Shown here in pieces: positions 51,571 through 60,146 of a stretch of DNA of 60,146 nt (positions within the stretch are counted from its first letter, which is position 1; every line of letters begins with the position of its first letter). Location: assembly GCA_017475705.1 (NCBI GenBank), contig JAFVFB010000011.1, positions 1 to 60,146 on the forward strand, read 5' to 3'. A program made the translations under genes and the position numbers. This DNA comes from Alphaproteobacteria bacterium. Lineage in GTDB: Bacteria; Pseudomonadota; Alphaproteobacteria; RF32; CAG-239. A model generated the notes under the pieces. That model saw only the letters and a program-made list of their open reading frames with translations. It made no database searches and was not told where the DNA came from.

Positions 51571-52149
51571 ATGAAGATTGCTTTGGGCTGTTTGATTGCC
51601 CTTATTTTATGTTGGTTTGTGGGTTTCTTTTGGTTTACACATGCTGTTTTTGCCTATATTCATGCACAGCCACAAGGCGTCAGTGTGCCATCTGAAAGTG
51701 GTATAGCCGTTTTGACTGGAGGGAGAAATAGAATTGCTCAAGGATTGGAGCTGCTAGAACAAGGAAAGGGGCGAAGACTACTTATTTCTGGGGTGCAATC
51801 TGGTGTGCGTTTAGATGAAATAGCTGAGAATGAGGGAATTCACCTTTATGATGATATGCCTGTCGATCTTGGTTATGAAGCTACAACTACGGAGGGAAAT
51901 GCCAAAGAGATTATGGCGTGGGCAGAAAAATATAAACTAAAAACTATTTATGCCGTTACTTCTTTTTACCATATTCCACGTAGTCGCTCTGAGTTGTTAC
52001 ATTATATGCCGCAACGAGATATTCGTTTTGTGGCGGTTAATTCGGGATATGTTCGGAAACATTGGTGGCGGCATTTGGGAAGTTTCAAATTTTTGACAGC
52101 TGAATATGCTAAGTTTTTAGTGGTTTCTGTGCAGTATTGGTTTTCATAA
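51571..52149 (+). CDS. YdcF-like (DUF218) membrane-anchored protein
   Basis: ATG 51571 (GGGAG site) gives 192 residues: one N-terminal membrane helix, then a DUF218 domain: IAVLTGGRNRIAQGLELLEQ (nucleotide-like loop), RLLISGVQSGVR, then DLGYEATTTEGNAKEIMAWA, and TSFYHIPRSRSELLHYM. Members such as SanA and ElyC act in envelope maintenance or lipid-carrier metabolism. In alphaproteobacteria this gene commonly lies between ftsX and plsC, as here. Confidence 0.85.
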   Translation: MKIALGCLIALILCWFVGFFWFTHAVFAYIHAQPQGVSVPSESGIAVLTGGRNRIAQGLELLEQGKGRRLLISGVQSGVRLDEIAENEGIHLYDDMPVDLGYEATTTEGNAKEIMAWAEKYKLKTIYAVTSFYHIPRSRSELLHYMPQRDIRFVAVNSGYVRKHWWRHLGSFKFLTAEYAKFLVVSVQYWFS

Positions 52150-52174
52150 TTTTGTGAAGAGAAGGACTAATTTT

Positions 52175-52894
52175 ATGTATAAAATATATGTTTTTTTGCG
52201 TTCATTGATTGCTAATTTGTGGTTTTATCCGGCTCAAGCTGTAGGCTTTAGTGTGGTTATTTTGGTGGGTATTTTTTCTCGCAGAGCAGGTGTGGCAGTG
52301 TGGGATAAATTTTTACATCCGATAATTTGGAAAGTTATGCTCTTTTTATGCGGTATTAGGATAGAGGTGAAGGGCAAAGAGTTTATTAAACCGGGGTGTA
52401 TTTTTGCATCTAAGCATGAATCTGCATTTGAAACTTATGCTTATACAGCGATTATTCCCAATTCGGTATTTGTTTTGAAAAAGGAATTAACTTATATTCC
52501 GTTATTTGGTTGGGGACAGGCGTTATATGGGATGATTGCTGTTGATAGGGGGGCCGGCGGTAAGGCGATGAGAAGTATGCTGAGAGAAGCTAAAAAGCGT
52601 GTAGCTGAAGGACGGAAAATCATTATCTTTCCGGAAGGAACACGCTGTAAACACGGGCAAGTCAAGGGGTATAAATCTGGTGTATTGTTTTTGGCTGAGG
52701 AATTGGGAATGCCGGTTGTTCCGGTGGCGCTTAATACGGGGTTACATTGGGCTAAATCTTCTTTTTTAAGGTATCCGGGAACAATTACATTTGAATTTAT
52801 GCCGCCGATGCGAATCGAGGAATTTTCTGGCAAAAAAGAGTTTATGGCAGAATTGGAAAAAAGAATAGAAACTAAGTGTGCTGAATTAGGGTAA
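52175..52894 (+). CDS. plsC: 1-acyl-sn-glycerol-3-phosphate acyltransferase
   Basis: From ATG 52175 (AGAAGGA site) 239 residues. Two N-terminal helices anchor it; IFASKHESAFETYAY carries the catalytic block I in its H-x4-E form (the acidic residue is Glu rather than Asp, often so in alphaproteobacteria), and IIIFPEGTRCKHGQVKG is block III. VPVALNTGLHW is block IV. It adds the second acyl chain to form phosphatidic acid. It is 25 bases after the YdcF-like gene. Confidence 0.93.
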   Translation: MYKIYVFLRSLIANLWFYPAQAVGFSVVILVGIFSRRAGVAVWDKFLHPIIWKVMLFLCGIRIEVKGKEFIKPGCIFASKHESAFETYAYTAIIPNSVFVLKKELTYIPLFGWGQALYGMIAVDRGAGGKAMRSMLREAKKRVAEGRKIIIFPEGTRCKHGQVKGYKSGVLFLAEELGMPVVPVALNTGLHWAKSSFLRYPGTITFEFMPPMRIEEFSGKKEFMAELEKRIETKCAELG

Positions 52895-52902
52895 TATAAT
52901 TT

Positions 52903-54018
52903 ATGGGAGATTGTGTGTCACCACTGGCTGTATATATTCATTTTCCGTATTGTAAGAGCAGGTGTCCATATTGTGATTTTTTTAGGGCATTAAAGCCTCG
53001 TGAGTTAGATGAAACGAGGGTTATTGAGCAATATCGGCGAGACATTGTACGGTTTTCGGAGTTGTTAGGGAAAAGGCAGGTTAAGTCTGTCTTTTTTGGT
53101 GGGGGAACACCTTCTATTCTTTCATCTGAGGCAATAGGGAAAACGCTAGATTTTTTGGCAGATTGTTTTGATATTTTACCTCATGCTGAGATATCTTTGG
53201 AGGCCAATCCAAATACGTTTGATTATCAAAAATTTTTAGCCTTTCATCAGGTGGGGATTAATAGACTTTCACTTGGGGTGCAAGCACTTAATCAGAATGA
53301 CTTGAAGTTTTTGGGACGAACACATTCGGTTAATGAGGCTTTGCAAGCGATGGCCTTGGCTGCCCAGACTTTTGAAAAATTTTCTATCGACCTTATTTAT
53401 GCAAGGCCGCAGCAAATTTGGGAGGATTGGGTTAAAGAAATTGATTTAGCGCTTTCGTTCGGGCTGAAACATATTTCTTTATATCAGCTTACATTAGAGG
53501 AAAATACGATTTTTGCGCGCAGAGGCGTTCAGCTTCCTGATGAGGATATTGCGGCTCAACTTTATACTCAGACAGTTAACTATCTTGGAGTGAAAGGGAT
53601 GGAGCGTTATGAAGTTTCTAACTTTGCGGTGAATCGGGAGCAGCAAAGTGTGCATAATCTCGTCTACTGGCAAGGCGGAGACTATATTGGAATAGGTGAG
53701 GGGGCACATGGGCGTTTTATTTATCATGGGAAAGTTACGGCCTCTATTGATGGGGATATTGCAGAGCAGTTAAGTGCAGAAGAACGTGCAGAGGAACTGC
53801 TGTTTATGGGGTTGCGAATCCGTGAAGGAATCAATGACCAAAGGTTTTTTGCTGCTTGTGGTCTTCAGTTGTTTGAATTTGTCAATAATTTGGCAATAAA
53901 AAGACTTGCAGAATTAAAATTGCTGTGTTATGATAGCCATAATATTTGGTTGACAGATGACGGCTTTTTACTCTTGGATAGAATCGTGTTAGAACTTGTC
54001 AGCCATAATAGACAATAA
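52903..54018 (+). CDS. hemW: Radical SAM protein HemW
   Basis: 371 residues. The radical-SAM cluster motif HFPYCKSRCPYCDFF lies at residues 14-28; SVFFGGGTPSIL near 65, HAEISLEANPNTFDY near 95 and INRLSLGVQALNQNDLKFLG near 113 are HemW/HemN blocks. HemW is thought to be a heme chaperone rather than a true coproporphyrinogen oxidase. It begins 8 bases after the plsC stop. No strong ribosome site. Confidence 0.92.
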   Translation: MGDCVSPLAVYIHFPYCKSRCPYCDFFRALKPRELDETRVIEQYRRDIVRFSELLGKRQVKSVFFGGGTPSILSSEAIGKTLDFLADCFDILPHAEISLEANPNTFDYQKFLAFHQVGINRLSLGVQALNQNDLKFLGRTHSVNEALQAMALAAQTFEKFSIDLIYARPQQIWEDWVKEIDLALSFGLKHISLYQLTLEENTIFARRGVQLPDEDIAAQLYTQTVNYLGVKGMERYEVSNFAVNREQQSVHNLVYWQGGDYIGIGEGAHGRFIYHGKVTASIDGDIAEQLSAEERAEELLFMGLRIREGINDQRFFAACGLQLFEFVNNLAIKRLAELKLLCYDSHNIWLTDDGFLLLDRIVLELVSHNRQ

Positions 54019-54048
54019 TTAGACTATCGTATGAAGGAGTTATATTCT

Positions 54049-54441
54049 ATGCGTGCTTTTATTTTTGCTATAAGTTGTTTTTTGTTAACAGCTTGTTCTG
54101 TTTGCCATCAATATCCTGAATTGAGTGAAGATCCGGTATATAATAATGACAGAGAAGGGAAGTTTGAACCTGCTCGCGGTAAAATATTCCATGTTGCTGG
54201 TTTTGATATTGAGCAGGGGCAGCAGATGCAAGACTTTTTTGATGATTTTGATGTGCCGTTGCATACGTCTTTTGAAGGTGACATTGTGGAATGGACCTAT
54301 GCCATTGATTATAATGGGGCAAAGGATAAAGGGAAAATCGTGCGTTATTGTGATGTTGCCGGATATGGTAAGCCGCTGTGTACACTTAAAGTGACCTTTA
54401 ATCATACATATGTTGAGAATGCCACTTCGAATTGCCGCTAA
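54049..54441 (+). CDS. Small lipoprotein, unknown
   Basis: ATG 54049 is preferred (AAGGAG 9 bases before); the ATG at 54031 would push the signal inward. MRAFIFAISCFLLTAC is a lipoprotein signal with lipobox LTAC and the lipid cysteine at residue 16. The 130-residue product has three further Cys in the mature part (the YCDVAGYGKPLC stretch and NCR at the end), fit for a disulfide. The domain looks beta-rich. No family recognised. It follows hemW by 30 bases. Confidence 0.7.
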   Translation: MRAFIFAISCFLLTACSVCHQYPELSEDPVYNNDREGKFEPARGKIFHVAGFDIEQGQQMQDFFDDFDVPLHTSFEGDIVEWTYAIDYNGAKDKGKIVRYCDVAGYGKPLCTLKVTFNHTYVENATSNCR

Positions 54442-54480
54442 AATGTGATTAGATTTTAGTTAATTTTTGCTAAATAGATG

Positions 54481-54520
54481 ACCGCTGGTTGACCTGAAGG
54501 AGGGAAAACAGCGGTTTTTT
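54481..54520 (+). terminator. Rho-independent terminator
   Basis: ACCGCTG and CAGCGGT pair across 21 nt, followed by six T residues; it ends the ydcF-like/plsC/hemW/lipoprotein stretch. Confidence 0.8.
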
Positions 54521-54594
54521 GATATTTTATCCCATAAAATTTAAAAAAATACATGACTCTAACTTGTTGTTTATAGGAAATTTTGTTGTTTATT

Positions 54595-54643
54595 TTCAAC
54601 AATGTTGAATATGTCCATATTTTTTTGTTGAATATATTCAATA
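54595..54643 (+). promoter_or_regulatory. Palindromes upstream of the giant surface protein
   Basis: In the 363-base AT-rich gap before the giant gene are two related inverted repeats: TTCAACA-a-TGTTGAA and the perfect TTGAATATATTCAA. They share the core TTGAA and could be sites for one dimeric regulator. The rest of the gap shows no gene. Confidence 0.4.
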
Positions 54644-54804
54644 ATGCTGTTAGATGTGGATACTGAAAGTTTAACTATGCTTTTGAATAATTTTTGTTTG
54701 TGTATATAAGCATTGGGCAGTGGATATAAATATAATTAAAAAGCATCTCCCCTTATACAAATGATGATTGTGTTTAAAAAAGCGTTATTTTTGGAGATTA
54801 TGAT

Positions 54805-57800
54805 ATGTACCCAGTTGTTGTTTTCCTTATTAGTGCTCTTGTAGCAACTCCTGCAGCGGCAGATTTATATGATGCTCTTCAAGAGGCTGGTTCTTCTGCC
54901 TATACATATACGATGACAGGTGATGAAACTGCTACAAAAGATTATGGTAGTCCATATAATAAAAGGTTTACACTTAATGGTGAGGGATACACCCTTTATG
55001 GGATGGGATATAATGGATTTGAATTTCAGAGTAGTACACTTGCCGTAAATAACGTCACGTTTGATGGTTTTTCCAAGGCGTTTAGAGTGCCCTATTCTGG
55101 AGGTAGCAATATGACGTTGAATGATGTGACTTTCCAAAACAATGATTATGGGTTTTATGCTTTAGGGGCGGAAGGTTTATATATTACCTTAAATAATGTT
55201 AAGTTTGCTAATAATGGCATGGATATGCGCAATGTGGGACAATCTGTGACTTTCACTGGGGAAAGTGAGCTAACCACACTTAATTATGGGGTGGATGCTG
55301 ATGGTTCGGAATACAACAGAAGGTATGGCGGTTTTACGATTGATACAGGCGCGAAGCTGACGTTATTAAACGCTGGTCATCTATATGATGAAAACCTTAT
55401 TAATAAAGGTACATTGGATAATATCTCCGGTGGGGAAATGGCTTTACGGACGCTTAAAAATGAAACTGGAGCCACCGTTATTAACAACGGGGTGCTTGAT
55501 GTTAACCGCGATGGTTATAATAATTCAGAGATTACAACAACAGATGGTCAGGGGCGTTTTCTTTTTACCAGTTGGCCGTATGAGAATGGCGAATATTATA
55601 GCAAGAATAGCTTTGATAATAAAGGGACTATCGCGCAAGATAGTGTGACTGTTGCTGGTGATTTTTTTAATAGAAGCGATGCTACTATAAATACAAAAGT
55701 GCTGAATTTCGGTTGGGCATATGGTGATGGATATGTACTTAGAGGGAGCAATACCTCGAATGAGGATAAAGATCAGGTGGAAACTACTTTTTATCATAGC
55801 GGGGTGATTGAAGGAATTGAAACATTAAATGTGGAAGATGGAATATTTCAAAATTGGGCTACAATTTCTGATTTGCGAGAAATGAATCTTGGACGTAATG
55901 ATGGAACTGTCGGACAATTTTCCAATTTATCATCTCAGGTGCTCAATGTAGATACTATTAACGTTGTAGGAAAACCAATTGGTTTCAAGTATTATTATGA
56001 GAGTTCGTGGGGTGGCACTTCTAGTTCATGGTATTCATTTTATGGTAAAATTTCTAATTCGGTTGACGCTACTCTTAAGGCCAATAATATCCATGTTAAG
56101 ACACTTCCATATAAGCCACCATACACTTATTACGATCGTTTATATGTAAATGAAATTTCAAACAGTGGACATATGGAAGTCAGTGATGAAATTTTGCTTG
56201 AATCAGGTTACCTGAACCAAAGCGATGGTTATCTGAAAGCTAACACATTGACAATAGCTGGCGACGAAGAAAACGCTAGTTATGCTAGATTATATCAAGG
56301 TACAGCGGAAATTAATACTCTTGTTCATAGAAAACAAGATGAAGGTAAGTTAAGCGACTTGAGAATATATTCTGGTTCTCTTTACTTAGGGAGTGCTATG
56401 ACCTTAAGTGTTACTGATTTGCAAAATGATGGGGGGGTAGATAATTATTCCCAAGATGTTTATATCACACATGGTTATAATACGTCGTCTATTTCCGGAG
56501 ATGGGCAGTTGGTGTTTACCGGCGGAGCTAATGATACATTTACAAATTCCGGTAATATTAGCGGGCAGAGCATTAATTTGGGTGCCAGTACTTTCAAAAT
56601 GACTAAAGATGGAACGCTTGATATGGCTAATGGCAAGACATTCAGAGCCAGCGGCGGTACGTTTGATGTGCTCAATGGGGCAGCACAAGACCAACATCTG
56701 GGTGCAGTGGTGCTTGATGATAATTTAACGTTGTTGATTGATGCTGATTTGGCAGAACAGAAAGCGGATTATTTCTCTGCTGATAGTTTGACGAATGATG
56801 GTAATCATAGCATTATTATTGATGCTATCCAGATTTTATCTGATACAGATACTTTGCCAATTAAGACGAAAGTGGCTGATACAGTGTTAATGAGTGCCTT
56901 TAAGTTGGCCGATAGCGGGGTTAGACTTTCTAATGCGGCAGGGGTGACAGGTTCTTATGCAGTGCTGTATGATGCAATTGCAGATGATGGTGGATACCTC
57001 ACATTCGATAATCTGCGTAATTTGGTGACTGTTTCCAGAGCAACTGAAGAGCAAAGACAATATAATCTTCGCGAAGATGAGAGCATTGCCGCAGATATTG
57101 CAGCAATCGGTGATAACAGTGCCGCCATCGGTGTGATGGGTGGCGGTGGTAGTACGCTGACCGTTAATGGTAAAGATGCGGAAGGGAAGACATATCGTAT
57201 TGTTGGTGATGGCAATGGCGGCATTTTGGTTAGTAGCGGTAATAATTTGATTTTCAATGATGTTAAGGAAATTCGCGAATTTACAACGGCAGTGACTAAT
57301 TACTATGATGTTGTAGTTAATAATACAACTTTTAAGGATAATAATGTCGATATTGATAATTATAGTAGTTTAAAGTTTTTAGGGGATAATCAGGTTGAGA
57401 CTATTACAGGTACTGGTCAAATATATGTGGGTAATGATGATACAACCGGTTCTTTGACTGTGGCGGAAAACGGCAGCGTTGAGAACGGGTTCCTATATAA
57501 TTATGCCGGTGGGGTGTTTGAGAATAAAGGGCAGACAGAAATTAATTATGTTTATAATTACTCTTCAGCCGCGAATGGTCAGATTTTAAACCATTCTTCC
57601 GGTACTTTTAAGACACGAGAGCTTCGTAATCAGGATGGCAGTAAGTTTGATAACCGAGGAACTGTGAATCTGGATAATTATTATAATTATACCGGTGCAA
57701 CAACGGATAATAGTGGAACGTTTACAGTTTCTAGTCACACCTTCCGAAATTTTGCAAATTTTAACAATGCAGTTTCTGGTATTGTTAATTCTCTGTACAT

Positions 57801-60146
57801 TAATAATGAGCAGGAAGGAAGTGTGATTAATAACAGTGGCCTATTGAATATTGATTCTCAAATCTTTAATCAGAGTAACGCAACAATAAATAATGCCACT
57901 TCCGGAACGATTAATGTAGGGATGCAGTTTTATAATTCGCATGAAGTTAATAATGATGGAAATATAACAACAAAAGAATTTTATAATTATTCAACAGTGA
58001 CAAACAATGGTACGGTTAGAGTTAATTATGGAAATAACAATGGTGTCATTACCTCTACAGCAAATGATGGAGGTAAACTTATCGTTGCTCCAGGAAATCA
58101 ATATTTTACCAATACAGGAACAATTGAGAAAAATGATGTAATATTAAATGGTGGTGTTCTTCGGTTGTCAAGAGGCGTTTTTGATATGGAAGGTCAGGAC
58201 TTTACCTCAGAAGGTGGTCAGCTTTATGTACAGAATAATGCTGTTGCTCAACAACATCTTGGTAATGTCATCCTTAAAAAAGATATGAAAGTGTTGATTG
58301 ATGCCAACCTAGCCGAACAAATAGCGGATAATTTCACCGCGGCGAGCTTGTCAAACGAAGACAATCATAATATCCTGATTAGCTCAATTAAGGTATTAAA
58401 TGATGGTGAAAATAAGTTCGTTAAGACAAAAGTAGCTGATACAGTGTTGATGAATGCCTTTAAGCTTGATGATAATGTGACTATCGATAATTCCTCTGGA
58501 GTTAGCGGTTCATATGCTGTGGTTTATAGTGCTATTGCAAATGATGGTGGATATTTGAACTTTGATAATAAAAATATCAATCTGGTTATCGTATCGCGGG
58601 ATACTGCAGACCAACGTGTCTATGTGTTAGGTGATGACGAAAGTATTGCTGCTGACATTGACGTGATTGGTGATGCTAGTACGGCCATCGGTGATATGGG
58701 CGGAACTAACAGTACATTAACAATCAATGGTAACGGAAATGTTGCTGATGCTGATAAGTATTATAGTGTGATTGGTGATGAATTGGGCGGATTGACTGTT
58801 GGCAGTGGACAAACCTTGAATATAAATAATGTTGGTAGAGTTGATGATGATGCCAATGTCGCAGGCGGTTGGAAGAACTTTAAGATATCAGACGGAGGCG
58901 CAGTTATTGTTGCTAATAATGGTTCGGTCGTAAGTGTAAATAATACGGTATTTACAGAAAATAAAGCTGGATCAGTGAGAGCTGAAGCAGGTGCTCAAGT
59001 TGCGCTTGATAATGTCGCTGTTGTTAATAATGCCTCAAATTCCGGTGTGAGCAACAAGGGCGAACTGTCACTCACAAATGGTTTGATCAAAGGAAATACT
59101 TTTGTCGGTACCAATAATAGTGGGTCGTATCCTGCGGTCGGCGTGTATAATGCCGGACATATTACAAACCTTGAGGCAGACTTTGTTGATAATAGTATGA
59201 CGCTTACAGCCAATGCGCAGGCACTCGGCGGCGGTGTAATGAATATGTCACAAATCGATAATATTAAGGGTCGGTTTGAGGGGAACTCTCTTGAAACTCG
59301 TAGTAATGCCGGTACGAATAGATGGAGCGCAACTGGTGGGGCTATCTATAATTATAATTCAGCAGTTATCGGACGAATAGAGGCTGATTTTGTTAATAAT
59401 GAAGTAACTAATACTGCTGGTAATGCCTCAGTCGGTGGCGGCGCTATCTATAATGCAACTGGTGCAAAAATTGGTGATATTGTTGGCAATATCGAAGGCA
59501 ATAAAATATTGGCTAATAATAATGCCTATGGTGGTGCTATTTATAATTCGACATCTGCAACAATTGGCGATATTGTTGGTGATATTACCAATAATGAAAG
59601 TCATTCCACAAATGGTCCTGCTCGCGGTGGTGTTATCTTTAATGTTCGTGCCCAGATTGGCGACCTTAAAGGAGAAAATGGTGCAAAGGCTAGCTACAGC
59701 GGAAACCGTGCCATTTCTGACACTAATGCAGCCGATGGTGGTGTTATCCATAACCAAGGTCAAGCGAACGGTGTGAAGGGAATTGTGAACTCTATCTATG
59801 CTGATTTTGCTGATAATAGCGTGCAAGGTGCAGGCCAAGCATCCGGTGGCGCGGTGAATAACAATACAAATACCTTGATTAGAGAAGGTATTAACGGTGA
59901 CTTCACTAAGAACTATGCCTTATCTACTGATAACCTTGCAAGAGGTGGTGCAATCATCGACTTGGGATATATAGAAAATGTGACAGGGACGATGGATACA
60001 AACTATGCCGAATCCCATGGAATAGGAGCTGTTGGCGGCGCCATCGCACTCTTTAAGAACAGTTCATCCAGTGATTTAGCTGCTATTGGGTTAGTTGAAG
60101 GTCATTTTGTTGATAACTATGCTATGGCAACCGGTGATGATGGTTA
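54805..60146 (+). CDS. Giant repeat-rich exported surface protein (Pmp/autotransporter-like), 3' end outside window
   Basis: The frame is open from ATG 54805 (GGAG site 8 bases before) to the last base: at least 1,780 residues. It begins with a signal peptide MYPVVVFLISALVATPAAA. The body is rich in Asn, Gly, Thr and Asp with repeating strand turns (NNG, NKGT, LNNVKF), as in right-handed beta helices. A module of about 210 residues occurs twice (about 600-820 and 1118-1342), each with QHLG, KTKVADTVLM, GSYAV and DESIAADI blocks. From about residue 1410 come units with GGAI/GGGV and F-x-x-N (GGAIYN, ADFVNNE), the marks of chlamydial polymorphic membrane proteins. A C-terminal barrel would be expected beyond the window. 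Probable adhesin. Confidence 0.8.
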   Translation, partial: MYPVVVFLISALVATPAAADLYDALQEAGSSAYTYTMTGDETATKDYGSPYNKRFTLNGEGYTLYGMGYNGFEFQSSTLAVNNVTFDGFSKAFRVPYSGGSNMTLNDVTFQNNDYGFYALGAEGLYITLNNVKFANNGMDMRNVGQSVTFTGESELTTLNYGVDADGSEYNRRYGGFTIDTGAKLTLLNAGHLYDENLINKGTLDNISGGEMALRTLKNETGATVINNGVLDVNRDGYNNSEITTTDGQGRFLFTSWPYENGEYYSKNSFDNKGTIAQDSVTVAGDFFNRSDATINTKVLNFGWAYGDGYVLRGSNTSNEDKDQVETTFYHSGVIEGIETLNVEDGIFQNWATISDLREMNLGRNDGTVGQFSNLSSQVLNVDTINVVGKPIGFKYYYESSWGGTSSSWYSFYGKISNSVDATLKANNIHVKTLPYKPPYTYYDRLYVNEISNSGHMEVSDEILLESGYLNQSDGYLKANTLTIAGDEENASYARLYQGTAEINTLVHRKQDEGKLSDLRIYSGSLYLGSAMTLSVTDLQNDGGVDNYSQDVYITHGYNTSSISGDGQLVFTGGANDTFTNSGNISGQSINLGASTFKMTKDGTLDMANGKTFRASGGTFDVLNGAAQDQHLGAVVLDDNLTLLIDADLAEQKADYFSADSLTNDGNHSIIIDAIQILSDTDTLPIKTKVADTVLMSAFKLADSGVRLSNAAGVTGSYAVLYDAIADDGGYLTFDNLRNLVTVSRATEEQRQYNLREDESIAADIAAIGDNSAAIGVMGGGGSTLTVNGKDAEGKTYRIVGDGNGGILVSSGNNLIFNDVKEIREFTTAVTNYYDVVVNNTTFKDNNVDIDNYSSLKFLGDNQVETITGTGQIYVGNDDTTGSLTVAENGSVENGFLYNYAGGVFENKGQTEINYVYNYSSAANGQILNHSSGTFKTRELRNQDGSKFDNRGTVNLDNYYNYTGATTDNSGTFTVSSHTFRNFANFNNAVSGIVNSLYINNEQEGSVINNSGLLNIDSQIFNQSNATINNATSGTINVGMQFYNSHEVNNDGNITTKEFYNYSTVTNNGTVRVNYGNNNGVITSTANDGGKLIVAPGNQYFTNTGTIEKNDVILNGGVLRLSRGVFDMEGQDFTSEGGQLYVQNNAVAQQHLGNVILKKDMKVLIDANLAEQIADNFTAASLSNEDNHNILISSIKVLNDGENKFVKTKVADTVLMNAFKLDDNVTIDNSSGVSGSYAVVYSAIANDGGYLNFDNKNINLVIVSRDTADQRVYVLGDDESIAADIDVIGDASTAIGDMGGTNSTLTINGNGNVADADKYYSVIGDELGGLTVGSGQTLNINNVGRVDDDANVAGGWKNFKISDGGAVIVANNGSVVSVNNTVFTENKAGSVRAEAGAQVALDNVAVVNNASNSGVSNKGELSLTNGLIKGNTFVGTNNSGSYPAVGVYNAGHITNLEADFVDNSMTLTANAQALGGGVMNMSQIDNIKGRFEGNSLETRSNAGTNRWSATGGAIYNYNSAVIGRIEADFVNNEVTNTAGNASVGGGAIYNATGAKIGDIVGNIEGNKILANNNAYGGAIYNSTSATIGDIVGDITNNESHSTNGPARGGVIFNVRAQIGDLKGENGAKASYSGNRAISDTNAADGGVIHNQGQANGVKGIVNSIYADFADNSVQGAGQASGGAVNNNTNTLIREGINGDFTKNYALSTDNLARGGAIIDLGYIENVTGTMDTNYAESHGIGAVGGAIALFKNSSSSDLAAIGLVEGHFVDNYAMATGDDG
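56600..57265 (+). repeat. First copy of the duplicated adhesin module
   Basis: Encodes QDQHLGAVVLDD, KTKVADTVLMSAFKLAD, GSYAVLYDAIADDGGYL, DESIAADIAAIGD and GGSTLTVNG, in the same order and spacing as the copy at 58155. Copies differ at many codons, so the duplication is old. Confidence 0.85.
58155..58830 (+). repeat. Second copy of the duplicated adhesin module
   Basis: Encodes AQQHLGNVILKK, KTKVADTVLMNAFKLDD, GSYAVVYSAIANDGGYL, DESIAADIDVIGD and NSTLTING. Offset from the first copy is about 1,555 bases. Confidence 0.85.
59040..60146 (+). repeat. Pmp-like GGAI/FxxN repeat tract
   Basis: About eight units of 35-50 residues, each pairing a G-G-A/G-I/V step with a strand ending F/I-x-x-N (GGGVMN, GGAIYN, GGVIFN, GGAVNN, GGAIID). 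The tract continues past the window edge. Confidence 0.75.

Noticed and set aside
54068..54405. Overlapping open frames on both strands inside the small lipoprotein gene
   Set aside because: Only the plus frame from 54049 has a ribosome site and a lipobox; the others are shadows.
55385..59838. Several 60-140 codon frames on both strands within the giant gene
   Set aside because: They arise from repeat-rich sequence in the other frames; the plus frame from 54805 is open throughout.
54805..60146. Repeats in the adhesin as a CRISPR array
   Set aside because: The repeats are protein-coding, degenerate and irregular in spacing; no cas genes are present.

Overview
The window is an AT-rich, gene-dense stretch of a Gram-negative bacterial chromosome. 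The lineage is most likely an anaerobic alphaproteobacterium. The signs are lpxA and lolA (lipopolysaccharide and an outer membrane), a 688-residue alphaproteobacterial-type RpoD, the cluster zinc-ribbon protein/yqeY/dnaG near rpoD, and the order ftsE-ftsX-...-ydcF-like-plsC. A one-protein pyruvate:ferredoxin oxidoreductase, formate-tetrahydrofolate ligase, a PreA-like ferredoxin enzyme and rubredoxin point to anaerobic life, probably with a host. The lineage is my inference; no rRNA gene is present.

Layout. 1-8.5 kb: metal and stress genes (the tail of one CDF metal exporter, a full second one, two tandem Hsp20 chaperones of which one is exported), a VanX-like dipeptidase, an operon of exported amidohydrolase, tautomerase and aldo/keto reductase, and an MBL-rubredoxin fusion. 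8.6-13.7 kb: PreA-like enzyme, BioG-like esterase, tRNA-Val(CAC), then a promoter-led operon of a large membrane ferredoxin with an internal Tat-like signal followed directly by tatA and tatC. 13.7-23.8 kb: envelope genes (RgpF-like and GtrII-like glycosyltransferases, lpxA, lolA), fhs, small membrane proteins and a PHP phosphatase. 23.8-27.2 kb: a zinc-uptake operon (DUF2946-like protein, outer-membrane porin, ZnuA, ZnuB) behind an 11-7-11 bp palindrome, with no ATPase gene. 27.2-36.9 kb: lytic transglycosylase, N-formylglutamate amidohydrolase, an aberrant tRNA-like gene with its own terminator, a decayed phage/conjugative-element protein lying directly before rplK-rplA, HU, and the pyruvate:ferredoxin oxidoreductase. 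38.3-39.6 kb: rpsF-rpsR-rplI. 40.6-48.8 kb: rpoD and the zinc-ribbon/yqeY/dnaG operon, both on the minus strand, separated by an opposite-strand 637-residue protein with a DnaB-N-like start and by two small predicted minus-strand transcripts. 48.9-54.4 kb: ftsE-ftsX, aquaporin, YdcF-like, plsC, hemW, lipoprotein. 54.8 kb to the end: an open frame of more than 1,780 codons for a giant repeat-rich exported surface protein that runs off the window.

Most genes are ordinary housekeeping or envelope functions. The most unusual items are the elbow-less tRNA-like gene (29049-29122), the two small transcripts after dnaG (44865-45084 with GNRA-capped hairpins, and 45188-45369 with a 33-codon ORF), the fused NapH/NapG-like ferredoxin with its own Tat genes, the exported Hsp20, and the giant Pmp-like adhesin with a duplicated module. 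All functional statements are based on reading motifs by eye; no database search was run.
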